Under the pieces are notes generated by a model. It did no database searches. It worked only from the letters and a program-made list of their open reading frames with translations, and had not been told where the DNA came from. Shown here piece by piece: positions 18,582-28,188 of a stretch of 64,000 nt of DNA. Every line of letters starts with the position of its first letter. Within the stretch, counting starts at the first letter, position 1. Location: positions 109,316 to 173,315 of the forward strand of contig NZ_JAHNZT010000014.1 in NCBI RefSeq assembly GCF_019039035.1. The letters run 5' to 3'. The position numbers were made by a program, and so were the translations under genes. The DNA comes from Citreicoccus inhibens (lineage in GTDB: Bacteria; Myxococcota; Myxococcia; Myxococcales; Myxococcaceae).

Positions 18582-20155
18582 GCCTGCTCCCGACGCGCGA
18601 GCCAGACCGCGAGGCCCAGTCCGAGGAGCGACAAGGGCAGGAGGTCCATGGCCACCAGGCGCACGGCGTCAATGACGTCTGGGCTCAGCTTCAAGGTGGA
18701 GACGGCGCGGTCCGGAGGGCGAAGGGTGATCTTCTCTATTTGCGTGCTCGCCCAGGCCAGCGAGTTCATCACCAGGTTTCGATTGGGCTCATGTCCCCAG
18801 TTGGGATCGAGGATGAGCTCCGAGTCCCCCACCACCACGAGGCGCGCCTCGTCGCTGCGCTTCGCGCTCGCGTCCCGGGTGGGCCGGGTGCTGGCCGCCA
18901 CGAGCGTGAGCTGTCCCGTCTTCTCGCCATCGGTGGGCGTGGCGTCCTCGGCCGGGTGGGTCTCCACCCAAGCGTAGGGGGAGGAGAGGACCACGGGCTC
19001 CACGTGTACGCCCGGCAGCGTGCCCGTGCGGAGCAGGGAGAAGCTGCGCGCGGTGACCAGCTCGATGTTCAGCGCGCGGGTCAGCAGCGGCTTGCCGATG
19101 GCGTGCTCGCTGTAGAACTTGGAGACGAGGACGTAGGGGTTGCCCGCGTTGAACTGCGTGTCCGCCACGATGCCCTCGTCGAGCGCCACGCCATAGTCCG
19201 AGAGCAGCGAGTCGAGCCCGTCGGAGACGGCCGCCTCGGCGAAGTACAGCATGCGCCCGCCCTCGGCGAGGTAGGCCTGGAGCGCGTCGATCTCCGGCGC
19301 GGTATAGCGCGTCTTCGCGCCCGCGATGATGACGAGCGCGGCGTCTCGCGGAACCTGCTTCTGGCCGGCGAGGTTGAGCGACTCGGCGGTGTAGCCCTCC
19401 GCCGCGAGCTGATGTCCCAACTCCGCCAGTCCGTCGCCCGGTCCGTCGCCTCGCGCCGAGGGCTGTCGCTCCAGCGGCCACTCGGCGTGGCCGGTGAGGA
19501 AGTACGCCTTGCGCGTGCCCACCGCGCTCAACTGGATGAGGGCGTTGGTCAGCTCCTGCTCGGAGACGCCGTGGAGCGCGAGTCGTGACTCCTTCGCGCC
19601 CTCGCCGCGCACCAGCATCACCGTGGTCTGTCCTGCCTTGAGCTGAAAGCGCGTGGCGAACTCGGGGTTGCGGCCCGGATCCTTGAACGTGAAGTCGAAG
19701 CGCTCGGGCGCCTCCTCGTGATAGCGCCGGAACAGCGCCTCCAGCGCGTCGTAGGACGGATCATTCGGCGGGAGCAGCCCGATGGCCGTCACCTTGTCCG
19801 GGAGCGCCGCGAGCGTCGTGTGCGTCTGGGGCGCGAGCGTGAAGAGCCGGTCTTGCGTCAGGTCCCAGCGGGGGCCATGGCGAAACACCAGCACGTTGAG
19901 CGCCACCAGCCCGACAAGCACGGCCGTCACCCCAAGCACGCTTCGCACCGCGAACGCGCCCCAGCGAACCGTGACGAGCTGCGTGAAGAGCGAGCGCTGA
20001 AGCGCGTACGCGATGCCCAGGAACAGCAGGCCGACTCCGCCCTTGCACGCGGCGGCGAGCCCGCTGCCCGCGCCGAGCAGCAGGGGAAGGGGACTGGTCA
20101 GCACGAGCAGCAGTCCAAACGCACCCAGGAATCTTCCGATGGAAGCCAGTCTCAT
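18578..20155 (-). CDS. GldG-family ABC-transporter auxiliary membrane protein
   Basis: 525 residues. Two or three N-terminal membrane helices (FLGAFGLLLVLTSPLPLLLG, GVGLLFLGIAYAL, VLGVTAVLVGLVALNVLVF) are followed by RWDLTQDRLFTLAPQT, the hallmark of GldG/ABC_transp_aux proteins. A large soluble domain with a glutamine-amidotransferase-like fold follows (ALVIIAGAKTRYTAPEIDAL, EGGRMLYFAE). A final membrane helix is near the C terminus (LLPLSLLGLGLAVWLARR). Sits between the permease gene (25 bases upstream) and the DUF4340 gene. Confidence 0.9.
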   Translation of the reverse strand: MRLASIGRFLGAFGLLLVLTSPLPLLLGAGSGLAAACKGGVGLLFLGIAYALQRSLFTQLVTVRWGAFAVRSVLGVTAVLVGLVALNVLVFRHGPRWDLTQDRLFTLAPQTHTTLAALPDKVTAIGLLPPNDPSYDALEALFRRYHEEAPERFDFTFKDPGRNPEFATRFQLKAGQTTVMLVRGEGAKESRLALHGVSEQELTNALIQLSAVGTRKAYFLTGHAEWPLERQPSARGDGPGDGLAELGHQLAAEGYTAESLNLAGQKQVPRDAALVIIAGAKTRYTAPEIDALQAYLAEGGRMLYFAEAAVSDGLDSLLSDYGVALDEGIVADTQFNAGNPYVLVSKFYSEHAIGKPLLTRALNIELVTARSFSLLRTGTLPGVHVEPVVLSSPYAWVETHPAEDATPTDGEKTGQLTLVAASTRPTRDASAKRSDEARLVVVGDSELILDPNWGHEPNRNLVMNSLAWASTQIEKITLRPPDRAVSTLKLSPDVIDAVRLVAMDLLPLSLLGLGLAVWLARREQA

Positions 20156-20180
20156 GATTCCCTTCGAGGCCGGAGGCCCG

Positions 20181-20984
20181 TCACATCCAGCGCTGGGCTT
20201 CCACCGCGCGGTGGGTCAGCAGCAGTGAGAACACGATGACCGAGGCGAAGAACACCAGGGCTCGGACATCCACCACGCCCTGGAGCAACCCCTCCAATTG
20301 CGTGTCGAAGGACAGGTAGCTCACCACCGAGCGCAGCGGCTCCTCGAAGGTGCGCGTCAGTCCGCGCAGCAGCATCCACGGCAGCAGCACCGCGAAGGTG
20401 AGGAAGGCCGCCACCATCTGGCTCTCCGTCAGCGCGGACAGGACCATGCCCACCGCCATGCACGTGGCGCCCCAGAGCAGCAGGCCGCCGTAGCCCAGCA
20501 GCACGGTGGTCCACTCCAGCGCCTGTCCCTCCTCACCCTGATTGAAGGCCGTGAGCAACAGCGGGAAGGCAAGCGTGAGGCCCAGCGTGGCGCCCATCAC
20601 GCCCAGCCCGCCCAGGTACTTGCCCAGCACGATGTCGAGCGGACGCACGGGCGCGGTCATCAGCAGCTCGAACGTCTTGTTGCGCTTCTCCTCCGCGAAC
20701 AGCCGCATGGAGAGGAACGGCGCGACGAACAACGTGATGATGAGGACGACACCCCAGAGCTGCACCACCACGCCGTCCGTGAGGTTGCGATAGACGACCG
20801 AGTCCGGCGGCAGCCGCTCCCAGCCCTGCTCTCGGGCCAGGTCCTGCACCTGCTGGAAGGTCTCGAGCAGGCCCACGAAGAAGAACGACGAGAGGGCCGC
20901 CATCGCCGCCAGCACGACGTAGACCCATGGGGTGGTGAAGGAGATGGTCAGTTCCTTGCGAGCAATCGCCAGAGCGGTGCGCAT
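20181..20984 (-). CDS. ABC transporter permease (GldF-like, ABC-2 type)
   Basis: 267 residues with six predicted membrane helices, starting MRTALAIARKELTISFTTPW, typical of ABC-2/GldF permeases. The RLFAEEKRNKTFELLMTAPV segment is a strong family signature. It forms the membrane channel for the ATPase encoded 39 bases upstream. In Bacteroidetes GldF belongs to the gliding system; in myxobacteria such cassettes are common, and their cargo is not known to me. Confidence 0.92.
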   Translation of the reverse strand: MRTALAIARKELTISFTTPWVYVVLAAMAALSSFFFVGLLETFQQVQDLAREQGWERLPPDSVVYRNLTDGVVVQLWGVVLIITLFVAPFLSMRLFAEEKRNKTFELLMTAPVRPLDIVLGKYLGGLGVMGATLGLTLAFPLLLTAFNQGEEGQALEWTTVLLGYGGLLLWGATCMAVGMVLSALTESQMVAAFLTFAVLLPWMLLRGLTRTFEEPLRSVVSYLSFDTQLEGLLQGVVDVRALVFFASVIVFSLLLTHRAVEAQRWM

Positions 20985-21023
20985 GCGCGAGGTCCTTGTC
21001 GAGAAGAGGGAAGGGCGCCCGCG

Positions 21024-21761
21024 TCAGGCGGCGGTCAGCTTGATGAAGACTTCTTCCAGCGACGTGTGCTCGGCGTGTCCATGCGCGGCGGTCAGCGAGC
21101 GGAGGTCGTCGTAGGCGACCTTCTTCCCCTGGTTGAGGATGAGCACCTTCTCGCAGGTCATCGTCACCTCCGGGAGGATGTGCGTGGAGAGGATGACGGT
21201 GTGCCGGCCCGCGAGGCTCTTGATGAGCGCGCGCACCTCGGCGCGCTGGGTGGGGTCCAGCCCTTCGGTGGGCTCGTCCAGGATGAGCACGGGCGGTGAG
21301 CCGAGCAGCGCCTGCGCGATGCCCACGCGCTGCTTGTAGCCCTTCGACAAGTGCTGGAGGCCGCGCGCGAGCACGTGCCCCACACCGGTGAGGCCCGCCA
21401 CGCGCTCGACCTCGGCCTGGAGCCCTCGGCCGGGCAGGCCCTTGAGCTGCGCGACGAACTTCAGGTAGCCGTGCACCGTCAGCTCTGGATAGAGCGGCGG
21501 GGTCTCCGGCAGGTATCCGATGCGCCGCTTCACCTCCATCGGCTGCGTCACCACGTCAAACCCACCCACCTTCACGCTGCCCGCCGATGGGGGCAGGAAT
21601 CCGGTGAGAATCTTCATCGTGGTGGACTTGCCCGCGCCGTTGGGCCCGAGGAATCCAAGGATTTCTCCCTCTCGCACGGAGAAAGAGAGGTCTTCGATGG
21701 CCACTCGGTCGCGGTAGCGCCGGGTGAGCTGGCGTACCTCGATCATCGGTCCTTCGCTCAT
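21024..21761 (-). CDS. ABC transporter ATP-binding protein (GldA-like)
   Basis: About 245 residues from the ATG at 21761; an ATG at 21746, preceded by GAAGGA, is an alternative. Walker A is GPNGAGKST, the signature is LSKGYKQR, Walker B is [13 protein letters not shown], and the switch His is in LSTHIL. It powers the permease encoded next, from the cytoplasmic face. First gene of the four-gene cassette ATPase, permease, GldG-like, DUF4340. Its start lies only 34 bases from the divergent lysC start. Confidence 0.93.
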   Translation of the reverse strand: MSEGPMIEVRQLTRRYRDRVAIEDLSFSVREGEILGFLGPNGAGKSTTMKILTGFLPPSAGSVKVGGFDVVTQPMEVKRRIGYLPETPPLYPELTVHGYLKFVAQLKGLPGRGLQAEVERVAGLTGVGHVLARGLQHLSKGYKQRVGIAQALLGSPPVLILDEPTEGLDPTQRAEVRALIKSLAGRHTVILSTHILPEVTMTCEKVLILNQGKKVAYDDLRSLTAAHGHAEHTSLEEVFIKLTAA

Positions 21762-21773
21762 AAGATGGGACCT

Positions 21774-21779
21774 TACAAT
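21774..21779 (+). promoter_or_regulatory. Possible -10 element for lysC
   Basis: TACAAT lies 22 bases ahead of the lysC ATG, inside the 34-base divergent gap. No convincing -35 sequence is found at the usual distance. It implies a very short leader carrying only the GGGGAGG ribosome-binding site. Confidence 0.35.
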
Positions 21780-21795
21780 GGGCGGGGAGGCGTTG

Positions 21796-22986
21796 ATGCC
21801 AATCGTGGTGCAGAAGTACGGCGGCTCGTCGGTCGCTGACGTGGAGAAGATTCGCAAGGTCGCGCGGCGCGTGAAGGAGAAGCGCGACGCCGGCTATCAG
21901 GTGGTGGTGGTGGTGAGCGCGATGGGCGACACCACCGACGAGCTGTTGTCCCTGGCCAAGCAGGTGTCGGCGGATCCCCCCCGGCGCGAGCTGGACATGC
22001 TCCTCACCTGTGGCGAGCGCATCTCCATGGCGGTGCTGTCCATGGCGCTCCAGGAGATGGGGGTGGAGGCCATCAGCTTCACCGGCAGCCAGAGCGGCAT
22101 CATCACCACGGACGCGCATGCCCAGGCGCGCATCGTCGAGGTGCGTCCCTATCGCATCCAGGACGAGCTGGGGCGCGGCAAGGTCGTCATCGTCGCGGGC
22201 TACCAGGGCGTGTCCTTCAAGAAGGAAGTGACGACGCTGGGGCGCGGCGGCTCGGACACCACGGCGGTGGCGTTGGCGGCGGCGCTGGACGCGGAGTCGT
22301 GCGAAATCTACTCGGACGTGGACGGCATCTTCAGCGCGGATCCCCGCGTGGTCCCGGACGCGCGCAAGTTGGAGTCCCTGGGCTACGACGAGATGCAGGA
22401 GCTGGCCAGCGCGGGCGCCAAGGTGCTCAACGCGCAGGCCGTCGAGTGGGCCAAGGCGCGCGGCATCACCATCCTGGCGCGCACCGCGCACGGGCAGGGC
22501 ACGGGCACGGCGGTTCGCGAGTTGACGGTGCCGTCGGATCCGCGCGTGAAGGGCGTGACGTCCGAGGCCGAGATGATGGTGCTCTCCGTCGCCGCGAACG
22601 TACCGCTGGCGGAGCTGCTGGAGTTCCTCGACGCCAGAGGGGTGCGCGGTCGTTCGCTGGGCCATGACGGGCTGGAGGGCTCCTCGCGCACCTTCCTCGT
22701 GATTCCCCTGGCGGACGTGCACGGACCAGAGGCGCTGCGGCGCGAGCTCGGCACGCGCTTCGGTGACGGCGTGGCGTGGCGTGACGAACTCGGCACCGTC
22801 ACCTGCGTGGGCGTGGGCCTCAACGCGGACTGGGCGCCCTTGCGGCGCTCGCTGGGCGCGGCGCAGGACTTGGGCGCGCGCGTGTTCGCGCTGCACACGT
22901 CGCCGTTGCAGCTCACGTTGCTCGTGGAGAAGACGCACCTGAAGCCGCTGACGGCGCGGCTGCATCGCGAGCTGCTCGGCGCGTGA
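21796..22986 (+). CDS. lysC: Aspartate kinase
   Basis: 396 residues, slightly short of the usual ~405 for monofunctional aspartokinases but complete. It opens [19 protein letters not shown] (the kinase KYGGSS signature). It contains [11 protein letters not shown] and [16 protein letters not shown], and ends in two ACT-type regulatory domains (about residues 260-396). It phosphorylates aspartate in the first step to lysine, threonine, methionine and diaminopimelate, and is usually feedback-inhibited through the ACT domains. The ATG at 21796 has GGGGAGG upstream; the longer reading overlaps the divergent ABC gene. Confidence 0.96.
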   Translation: MPIVVQKYGGSSVADVEKIRKVARRVKEKRDAGYQVVVVVSAMGDTTDELLSLAKQVSADPPRRELDMLLTCGERISMAVLSMALQEMGVEAISFTGSQSGIITTDAHAQARIVEVRPYRIQDELGRGKVVIVAGYQGVSFKKEVTTLGRGGSDTTAVALAAALDAESCEIYSDVDGIFSADPRVVPDARKLESLGYDEMQELASAGAKVLNAQAVEWAKARGITILARTAHGQGTGTAVRELTVPSDPRVKGVTSEAEMMVLSVAANVPLAELLEFLDARGVRGRSLGHDGLEGSSRTFLVIPLADVHGPEALRRELGTRFGDGVAWRDELGTVTCVGVGLNADWAPLRRSLGAAQDLGARVFALHTSPLQLTLLVEKTHLKPLTARLHRELLGA

Positions 22987-23093
22987 TGCGCCGGAAGTGT
23001 TGGAATTGATTCTCCGTCCCGAGCAGGAGGCTTTCTTTCTGTTCGGGCGTGCCTACCCTCCGCCACTGAACGCTGGGGACGGAGGGTCCTCTC

Positions 23094-25667
23094 ATGGGAT
23101 GGGCTGGCCGTTGGGTCGCGACCGCGTGCGTGCTGGCCTGTATGGCCATGGGCATGGCCGGATGCAAGGCCTCGAACTCGTCGCCCGCCGTCCATCCGCC
23201 TGGGGATCGCCATGACGAACCCCCCGTGAGTGGAGGCTCGGACGGCGGGCCTCCGGAGCCTCCGGATGGAGGCACCTGGCCCAATGAATCGGGGGGGCCG
23301 GATGGCGGCACGGGGGACCCGGACGCAGGACCATTGCCCGATCGCGACGCGGACGCGGTGCGCCAGGAGAACAAGCGCCCTGGGACCACCGCGTGGCGGC
23401 TCATGCACACCGCCAACAACCGGGAGATTGAAGGCTACGCGTTGGAGACCTCGGTGACGCAAGGGGACACGCTGCGCGTCGCGGTCTCGCTGTCCGATCC
23501 CAAGGAGTTCAGTTGGTACGTGTACCGGCTGGGCTACTACGGCGGCGCGGGCGCGCGCGAAGTGGCCCGGGGCAGCCATGTGCAGGGCATCCGCCAGCCG
23601 GACTGTCCCGTCGAGCGCGCCACGGGTGTCATTGCTTGCACCTGGACGCCCACGCTGGAGCTGCCCGTGAAGGAGGACTGGGTGCGCGGCGTGTATGTCG
23701 TGAAGCTCGTGCGCGAGGACACGTTCCAGCGCTACGTGCCCTTCGTGGTGCGTGACGCCAACCCGCGCCCCGAGGTGGCGCTGATCATCCCCACCGCCAC
23801 TTGGGCCGCGTACAACACGTGGGGCGGGACCAGCCTCTATGACGACCAGAACCGCGTGATGAAGGACCTGGGCGTCGCGCGCGCATTCCAGTCGTCGTAC
23901 GACCGGCCCTTCGCGCGAGGCCAGGGCTCCGGGCACCTGATGGTGGATGACATCAGCGTGGTGACGTGGCTGGAGTCACAAGGCCTGGACGTGGGCTACT
24001 TCACCGACGAGGACATGGACGCGGGCTATGACTTCTTGAGCGGCGCCAGGGTCCTCATGCTGTCAGGGCATGACGAGTACTGGTCCAGCCGTCAGCGAGA
24101 CTTCGCGGACCAGGCCCTGGCGGAGGGGCGCTCGCTCATCAACCTGGGCGCGAACAATGGGTACTGGCAGGTGCGGATGGACGCCGCGCGCGATGGCCGA
24201 CCCCGGCGCATCGTCACGTGCTTCAAGGGCCATGACAGCGATCCGTTCAAGGATCAGCGGCGCACGGTGAAGTTCCGCGAGCTGCCCAAGCCGCGTCCCG
24301 AGAACGGCCTGTTTGGTGTGATGTTCAACAGCCGGTGGCATCAGTGGTCCTTCCCCGCGGTCATCACCGCGCCCAACCACTGGGCGCTGGCGGGCACGGG
24401 CCTCAAGACGGGAGACACGCTCTGGATGTCCAGCGGCTATGAGTTGGATCAGCGCGTGGACAACGGCTTCGAGCCCGAGGGCGTGGAAGTGCTCTCTGAG
24501 TCTCCCGCCCTGTCCTTGCAGGGTGCCTTCGGATACTCGCACATGGTGGTGCGCCAGCAGGGCCGCGCCTACGTCTTCTCCGCGGGAGGCATCGACTTCG
24601 CGCAGAAGCTGGCGGGGACGCCCGAGCGCCAGCCCGATGCGAGGGCGGGGCGCATCGTGGCCAACGTGCTGTTCCGCGCCATGGGGCACACCGTGCCGGA
24701 GGCCCTGGTGCAGTTCCAGCCGCCCGTGACGCCATCCGCGGCCGGTCCTTTCGCGAAGGAGGTGCGCACCGTGGCGGGCAAGCCGGGCCGGCACGGCACC
24801 GCGCTCGGGCGCATCGCGGAGGACTCGCTCGGGGCGCCGGTGGCGGTGGCGGTGTTGCCCGGTGGCGGCTGGGCGGTGGTGGATGGACTGGCGAACGCGG
24901 TGAAGCGCATCTCTCCGGAGGGCGAGGTGACCACGTTGCTCGGAGACCTCGCGGGTCCGCTCGGCATCGCGGTGGATGCGGCCGGGAACATCTACGTGTC
25001 CGACTCGGACAACAGCGTCATCCGGCGCATCACCCCGGGGGGACGCGGCGAGGTGTTTGCGGGCACTGGGGCGGGGTTGCTGGATGGACCCGCGAGGTCC
25101 GCGTCCTTCAATCAGCCCGCGGGACTCGCGTTCACGCCAGACGGCAACACGCTCCTGGTGGCGGATTTGAACAACGGCCTCATCCGCCGCATCGACATGA
25201 CGACCTCCGAGCACCTCGTGTCGACCGTAGGCGGCGATTGGCTCTATCGCCCGTCCGCGGTGACAGCGGCCTCGGATGGCACGCTGTATGTGGTGGAGTC
25301 GGGCATGTCCCGCGTGGTGCGCCTGCGGGGAGGCGCGACCACGGTGATGACCGGGAGCGTGCCGGGCTACCAGGAGGGTCCGGCGTCCTCCGCGCAGCTC
25401 ATGCCCTACCTGGGCATCGCGCTGCTGAAGGACGGCTCGCTCGCGATCTCGGATCCGGGCAACTACCGGGTGCGCCGGCTCCTGTTCAACTCGGAGGGCG
25501 CACCGGATCGCCTGACGACGCTGGCGGGCACCGGACGCTATGGCTTTGGCGGCGGGCCGGGGGGAGACGCAAGCCTCGTCCTCCCCGCCGGCCTCGCACT
25601 GGGCCCGGACGGCACGCTCTACGTCGCCGATGCGGGCAACGCGCTGGTGCGCGCCATCACTCCGTGA
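23094..25667 (+). CDS. Large lipoprotein: dimethylformamidase-like domain plus NHL repeats
   Basis: 857 residues. Signal peptide with lipobox (ACMAMGMAGC, Cys24), then a Gly/Pro/Asp-rich linker to about residue 85. The next domain, about 100-540, resembles the large-subunit fold of N,N-dimethylformamidase (FSWYVYRLGYYGG, WAAYNTWGGTSLYDD, LMLSGHDEYWSSRQRDF). After about 570 come NHL-type propeller repeats (GIAVDAAGNIYVSDSDNSVI, GLALGPDGTLYVADAGNALV). Likely on the cell surface; enzymatic activity is not shown by sequence alone. Its last 11 bases overlap the end of the convergent beta-helix gene. Confidence 0.82.
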   Translation: MGWAGRWVATACVLACMAMGMAGCKASNSSPAVHPPGDRHDEPPVSGGSDGGPPEPPDGGTWPNESGGPDGGTGDPDAGPLPDRDADAVRQENKRPGTTAWRLMHTANNREIEGYALETSVTQGDTLRVAVSLSDPKEFSWYVYRLGYYGGAGAREVARGSHVQGIRQPDCPVERATGVIACTWTPTLELPVKEDWVRGVYVVKLVREDTFQRYVPFVVRDANPRPEVALIIPTATWAAYNTWGGTSLYDDQNRVMKDLGVARAFQSSYDRPFARGQGSGHLMVDDISVVTWLESQGLDVGYFTDEDMDAGYDFLSGARVLMLSGHDEYWSSRQRDFADQALAEGRSLINLGANNGYWQVRMDAARDGRPRRIVTCFKGHDSDPFKDQRRTVKFRELPKPRPENGLFGVMFNSRWHQWSFPAVITAPNHWALAGTGLKTGDTLWMSSGYELDQRVDNGFEPEGVEVLSESPALSLQGAFGYSHMVVRQQGRAYVFSAGGIDFAQKLAGTPERQPDARAGRIVANVLFRAMGHTVPEALVQFQPPVTPSAAGPFAKEVRTVAGKPGRHGTALGRIAEDSLGAPVAVAVLPGGGWAVVDGLANAVKRISPEGEVTTLLGDLAGPLGIAVDAAGNIYVSDSDNSVIRRITPGGRGEVFAGTGAGLLDGPARSASFNQPAGLAFTPDGNTLLVADLNNGLIRRIDMTTSEHLVSTVGGDWLYRPSAVTAASDGTLYVVESGMSRVVRLRGGATTVMTGSVPGYQEGPASSAQLMPYLGIALLKDGSLAISDPGNYRVRRLLFNSEGAPDRLTTLAGTGRYGFGGGPGGDASLVLPAGLALGPDGTLYVADAGNALVRAITP

Positions 25668-27279
25668 CGCCCGCGACGGTGCTCGTCGCGGTGGTGGCGC
25701 AGCCCGACTCGACCGCGCCGAGGTCGGGCGCCGCGCCGCAGAAGGGCAGCCCCACGTCCACGCCCTGATCCACCGCGCTCGGGCCCGGGGCCAGGGTGGT
25801 GGTATCGGCCAGGGCCGTCCCGCCCTCGCGCGAGCTCGCGTCCTGCCCGGACTGCTTCCACACGGTCAGCGACTGGCCCACCCAATCCGCGCCAGGGACG
25901 AAGAAGCTGGCGGTGGAGAAGTTGGCGCCTTGCGCATACAGGTTGTTGTCGAGCTTCAGGCCCGGCGCCTGCCCACCCAGGCTCATCGCGTTGCGCGCGG
26001 CGAAGATGTTGTTGCGCGCGGTGACGTTGGTGGAGGCACCGCCGGTGCCATGGCCCACCACGAGCGCGAAGCCCTCGACGTCGGTGACGGTGTTGTTCAG
26101 CACGCGCACGTCGGTGCCGTTCTCGATGCGGATGGCCGAGCCCTCGGGGGCCACCACGCCGTGGATGCGATTGCGCTGCACCCGGATGTTGTTGGGTGGC
26201 GGGCCCACGCGGTTGCCACCCACCGCGACGCCGATGGACGTGTCGGAGATGTCGTTGTTCTCCACCACGACGTTCTTGGCCGAGTAGTGCACCACGACGG
26301 CCTCGCCCCTCGAGGTGGTGGAGTTGCGGAACCCGTGCATGCGATTGCCGCGCACGGTGACGTCGTGACACGTCTTGATGTCCGTCGCGTTCTCGCGGTT
26401 GTCGTGCAGGTGGTTGTTCTCGATGAGCACGCCCTGCGCGGGCGTGTCATTGCTGAAGCCCTCGGGCCCCAGGCACTGCACGGAGTCGCCGGAGTTGTCG
26501 TGGATGTCGTTGTCGCGCACGGTGATGTCGCGCGACGTCGGGGTGATGACGATGCCGTGCGAGTCGTCGTTGTCGCGACTGAAGTGGTGGATGGTGTTCT
26601 TCTCGATGGTGATGCCGTGGGCGCCGCCATCGGTGCTCACGCCACTGCCGAATGACCCGTGGTGGATGTCATTGCCCGTCAGGAGCGTGCCCTCGGTGTT
26701 TCCGCTGAAGGCCACGGCGACCTGGCGCTGGCTCTTCCCATCGATGTCGAAGCCCTCGATGGTCCAGTAGGGGCGCTTGACTTGCATCATCGCCCACGGC
26801 CCCGAGACGGGGACGATGTGGGGACTGCCTTCGCCGCGCAGCGTGATGCGGGCGTCCTTCGTGCCGGCGGCCACCGAGTCGTCGATGAGCAACTGCTCGG
26901 CGTACGTCCCGGACTGGACGCGGATGATGTCGCCCGCGCCCACGACCGAGAGCGCCTTGGAGATGGTGCGCAGCGGGGCCGCGCGCGTGCCGGAGGCGCT
27001 GTCATTGCCCGAGGGGCTGACGTACCACTCGTGGGCGTATTGTGGCTGAGGCTCGGCGGGAACTTCCGGCGTGACCACGGGCGGCGGCGTCTCGGGGGGC
27101 GGCGTCGGCGTGGTGGTCACCGGCGGCGTGACCGGGACGGTGGGGGAAGGCGAGGGGAGGGGAGACTCCTTGTTGCCCGGGGTCGGGGTGGCGCGAGTCT
27201 CGGAATCCTTTCGTTGGCCACACCCCACGAGGGTGAGACAGAGCGCGCCGGTGAGGTACAGGCTTCGCAGCGTCGACAT
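25657..27279 (-). CDS. Right-handed parallel beta-helix lipoprotein
   Basis: 540 residues. Signal peptide LTGALCLTLVGCG gives a lipobox at Cys20. A Pro/Thr-rich stalk runs to about residue 80, then a DUF1565-like entry (HEWYVSPSGNDSASGTRAAP, IRVQSGTYAEQLLIDD). It then has a long ladder of about ten beta-helix rungs with N-x-I-H-type turns (GNDIHHGSFGSG, NTIHHFSRDNDDSHG, NDISDTSIGVAVGG). Such folds bind or cleave polysaccharides. No catalytic residues can be assigned. Surface-exposed lipoprotein is the best guess. Confidence 0.85.
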   Translation of the reverse strand: MSTLRSLYLTGALCLTLVGCGQRKDSETRATPTPGNKESPLPSPSPTVPVTPPVTTTPTPPPETPPPVVTPEVPAEPQPQYAHEWYVSPSGNDSASGTRAAPLRTISKALSVVGAGDIIRVQSGTYAEQLLIDDSVAAGTKDARITLRGEGSPHIVPVSGPWAMMQVKRPYWTIEGFDIDGKSQRQVAVAFSGNTEGTLLTGNDIHHGSFGSGVSTDGGAHGITIEKNTIHHFSRDNDDSHGIVITPTSRDITVRDNDIHDNSGDSVQCLGPEGFSNDTPAQGVLIENNHLHDNRENATDIKTCHDVTVRGNRMHGFRNSTTSRGEAVVVHYSAKNVVVENNDISDTSIGVAVGGNRVGPPPNNIRVQRNRIHGVVAPEGSAIRIENGTDVRVLNNTVTDVEGFALVVGHGTGGASTNVTARNNIFAARNAMSLGGQAPGLKLDNNLYAQGANFSTASFFVPGADWVGQSLTVWKQSGQDASSREGGTALADTTTLAPGPSAVDQGVDVGLPFCGAAPDLGAVESGCATTATSTVAGVTE

Positions 27280-27535
27280 CGGTTCGGCTCCTCCTTTTTG
27301 AGCGGAGCCGAGAACGCTTCGGGGGACGAGCGCTATTCTGCCTGTCGCGAGTGCTGTCTACCGAGCGGCCGGGGCGCCAAGCCCCTCGGTGCAGGCATCT
27401 CGCGGACGAATCCCTATCACGCGCAGAGGAAGACGACAGCGCGCTCGTGCAGGGGGAGTGTGTGGCGCGGCGGCTGGAGGTTCGCACGTCGAGCGAGCCT
27501 CCGAGGCCCGGCCCGCACGCGATGATTTCGAGCGC

Positions 27536-27931
27536 CTACAGCGGGTGCTCGGGCTTTGGGGGCGGCGGGGGCAAGAAGAGCTTCGCCGTCCCGGGACGAA
27601 GCAGGCACGCCTTGGGCACGGGCGCGGGCAAGAGCGCGCCATGTGGCGGGCGCGTGCAGGCCCCCGTCGCCACGGAAGCAGATGTCCCCGAGGTCGGCGT
27701 CGCGGTGAGCGCTTCCTTCGCGGACTGAAGCGGTGGGGCGGCGGGGGGCTCGTCCGTCCCTTCGGCCAGGGGCCCCGGCTCGGGGGGATCCTCCGGCTCG
27801 CGATCCAACCCGAGGATCGCATCGACTCGCTCGCTGTCCTCGTCGCGCGTTGGCTTCGCTCGCGCCGAGGCACACGCCGCCACCATCGTGGCCATGGAGA
27901 TGACCACCCCTCTTCGCACCCACCCGCCCAT
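27536..27931 (-). CDS. Small Pro-rich probable lipoprotein
   Basis: 131 residues from the ATG at 27931, which has GGAGGGG about 7 bases upstream. Signal peptide VVISMATMVAACAS with a lipobox-like cysteine at residue 20. The mature part is disordered and acidic, then Pro/Thr-rich, and ends PPPPPKPEHPL. No known family. Codon use is like its neighbours, and the signal peptide plus ribosome site argue for a real gene. Confidence 0.5.
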   Translation of the reverse strand: MGGWVRRGVVISMATMVAACASARAKPTRDEDSERVDAILGLDREPEDPPEPGPLAEGTDEPPAAPPLQSAKEALTATPTSGTSASVATGACTRPPHGALLPAPVPKACLLRPGTAKLFLPPPPPKPEHPL

Positions 27932-28188
27932 GCCACCCCTCCGCTGCCTGCTGTGAGGCAGGGTCCGTCGCGCCCGGGGCCGGTGCAACGTGTGCCCGGA
28001 CGCTCCCCCCTGCTTGGGGAACGAGCCGGGTGTTCAGGACGTGCGGCGCCAGCGCGCGCGGCGGAGCGAGCTGGCGACCCCCTGCCGGGGTGGAAGGGCG
28101 GACGATGTCCCGGGACCCCTTGGCCATGGTCCGTTCCCCGGCGCGTCCCCACATTCCGCGCGAGGCGGTGCGCGGAGGAGTGTCGACG

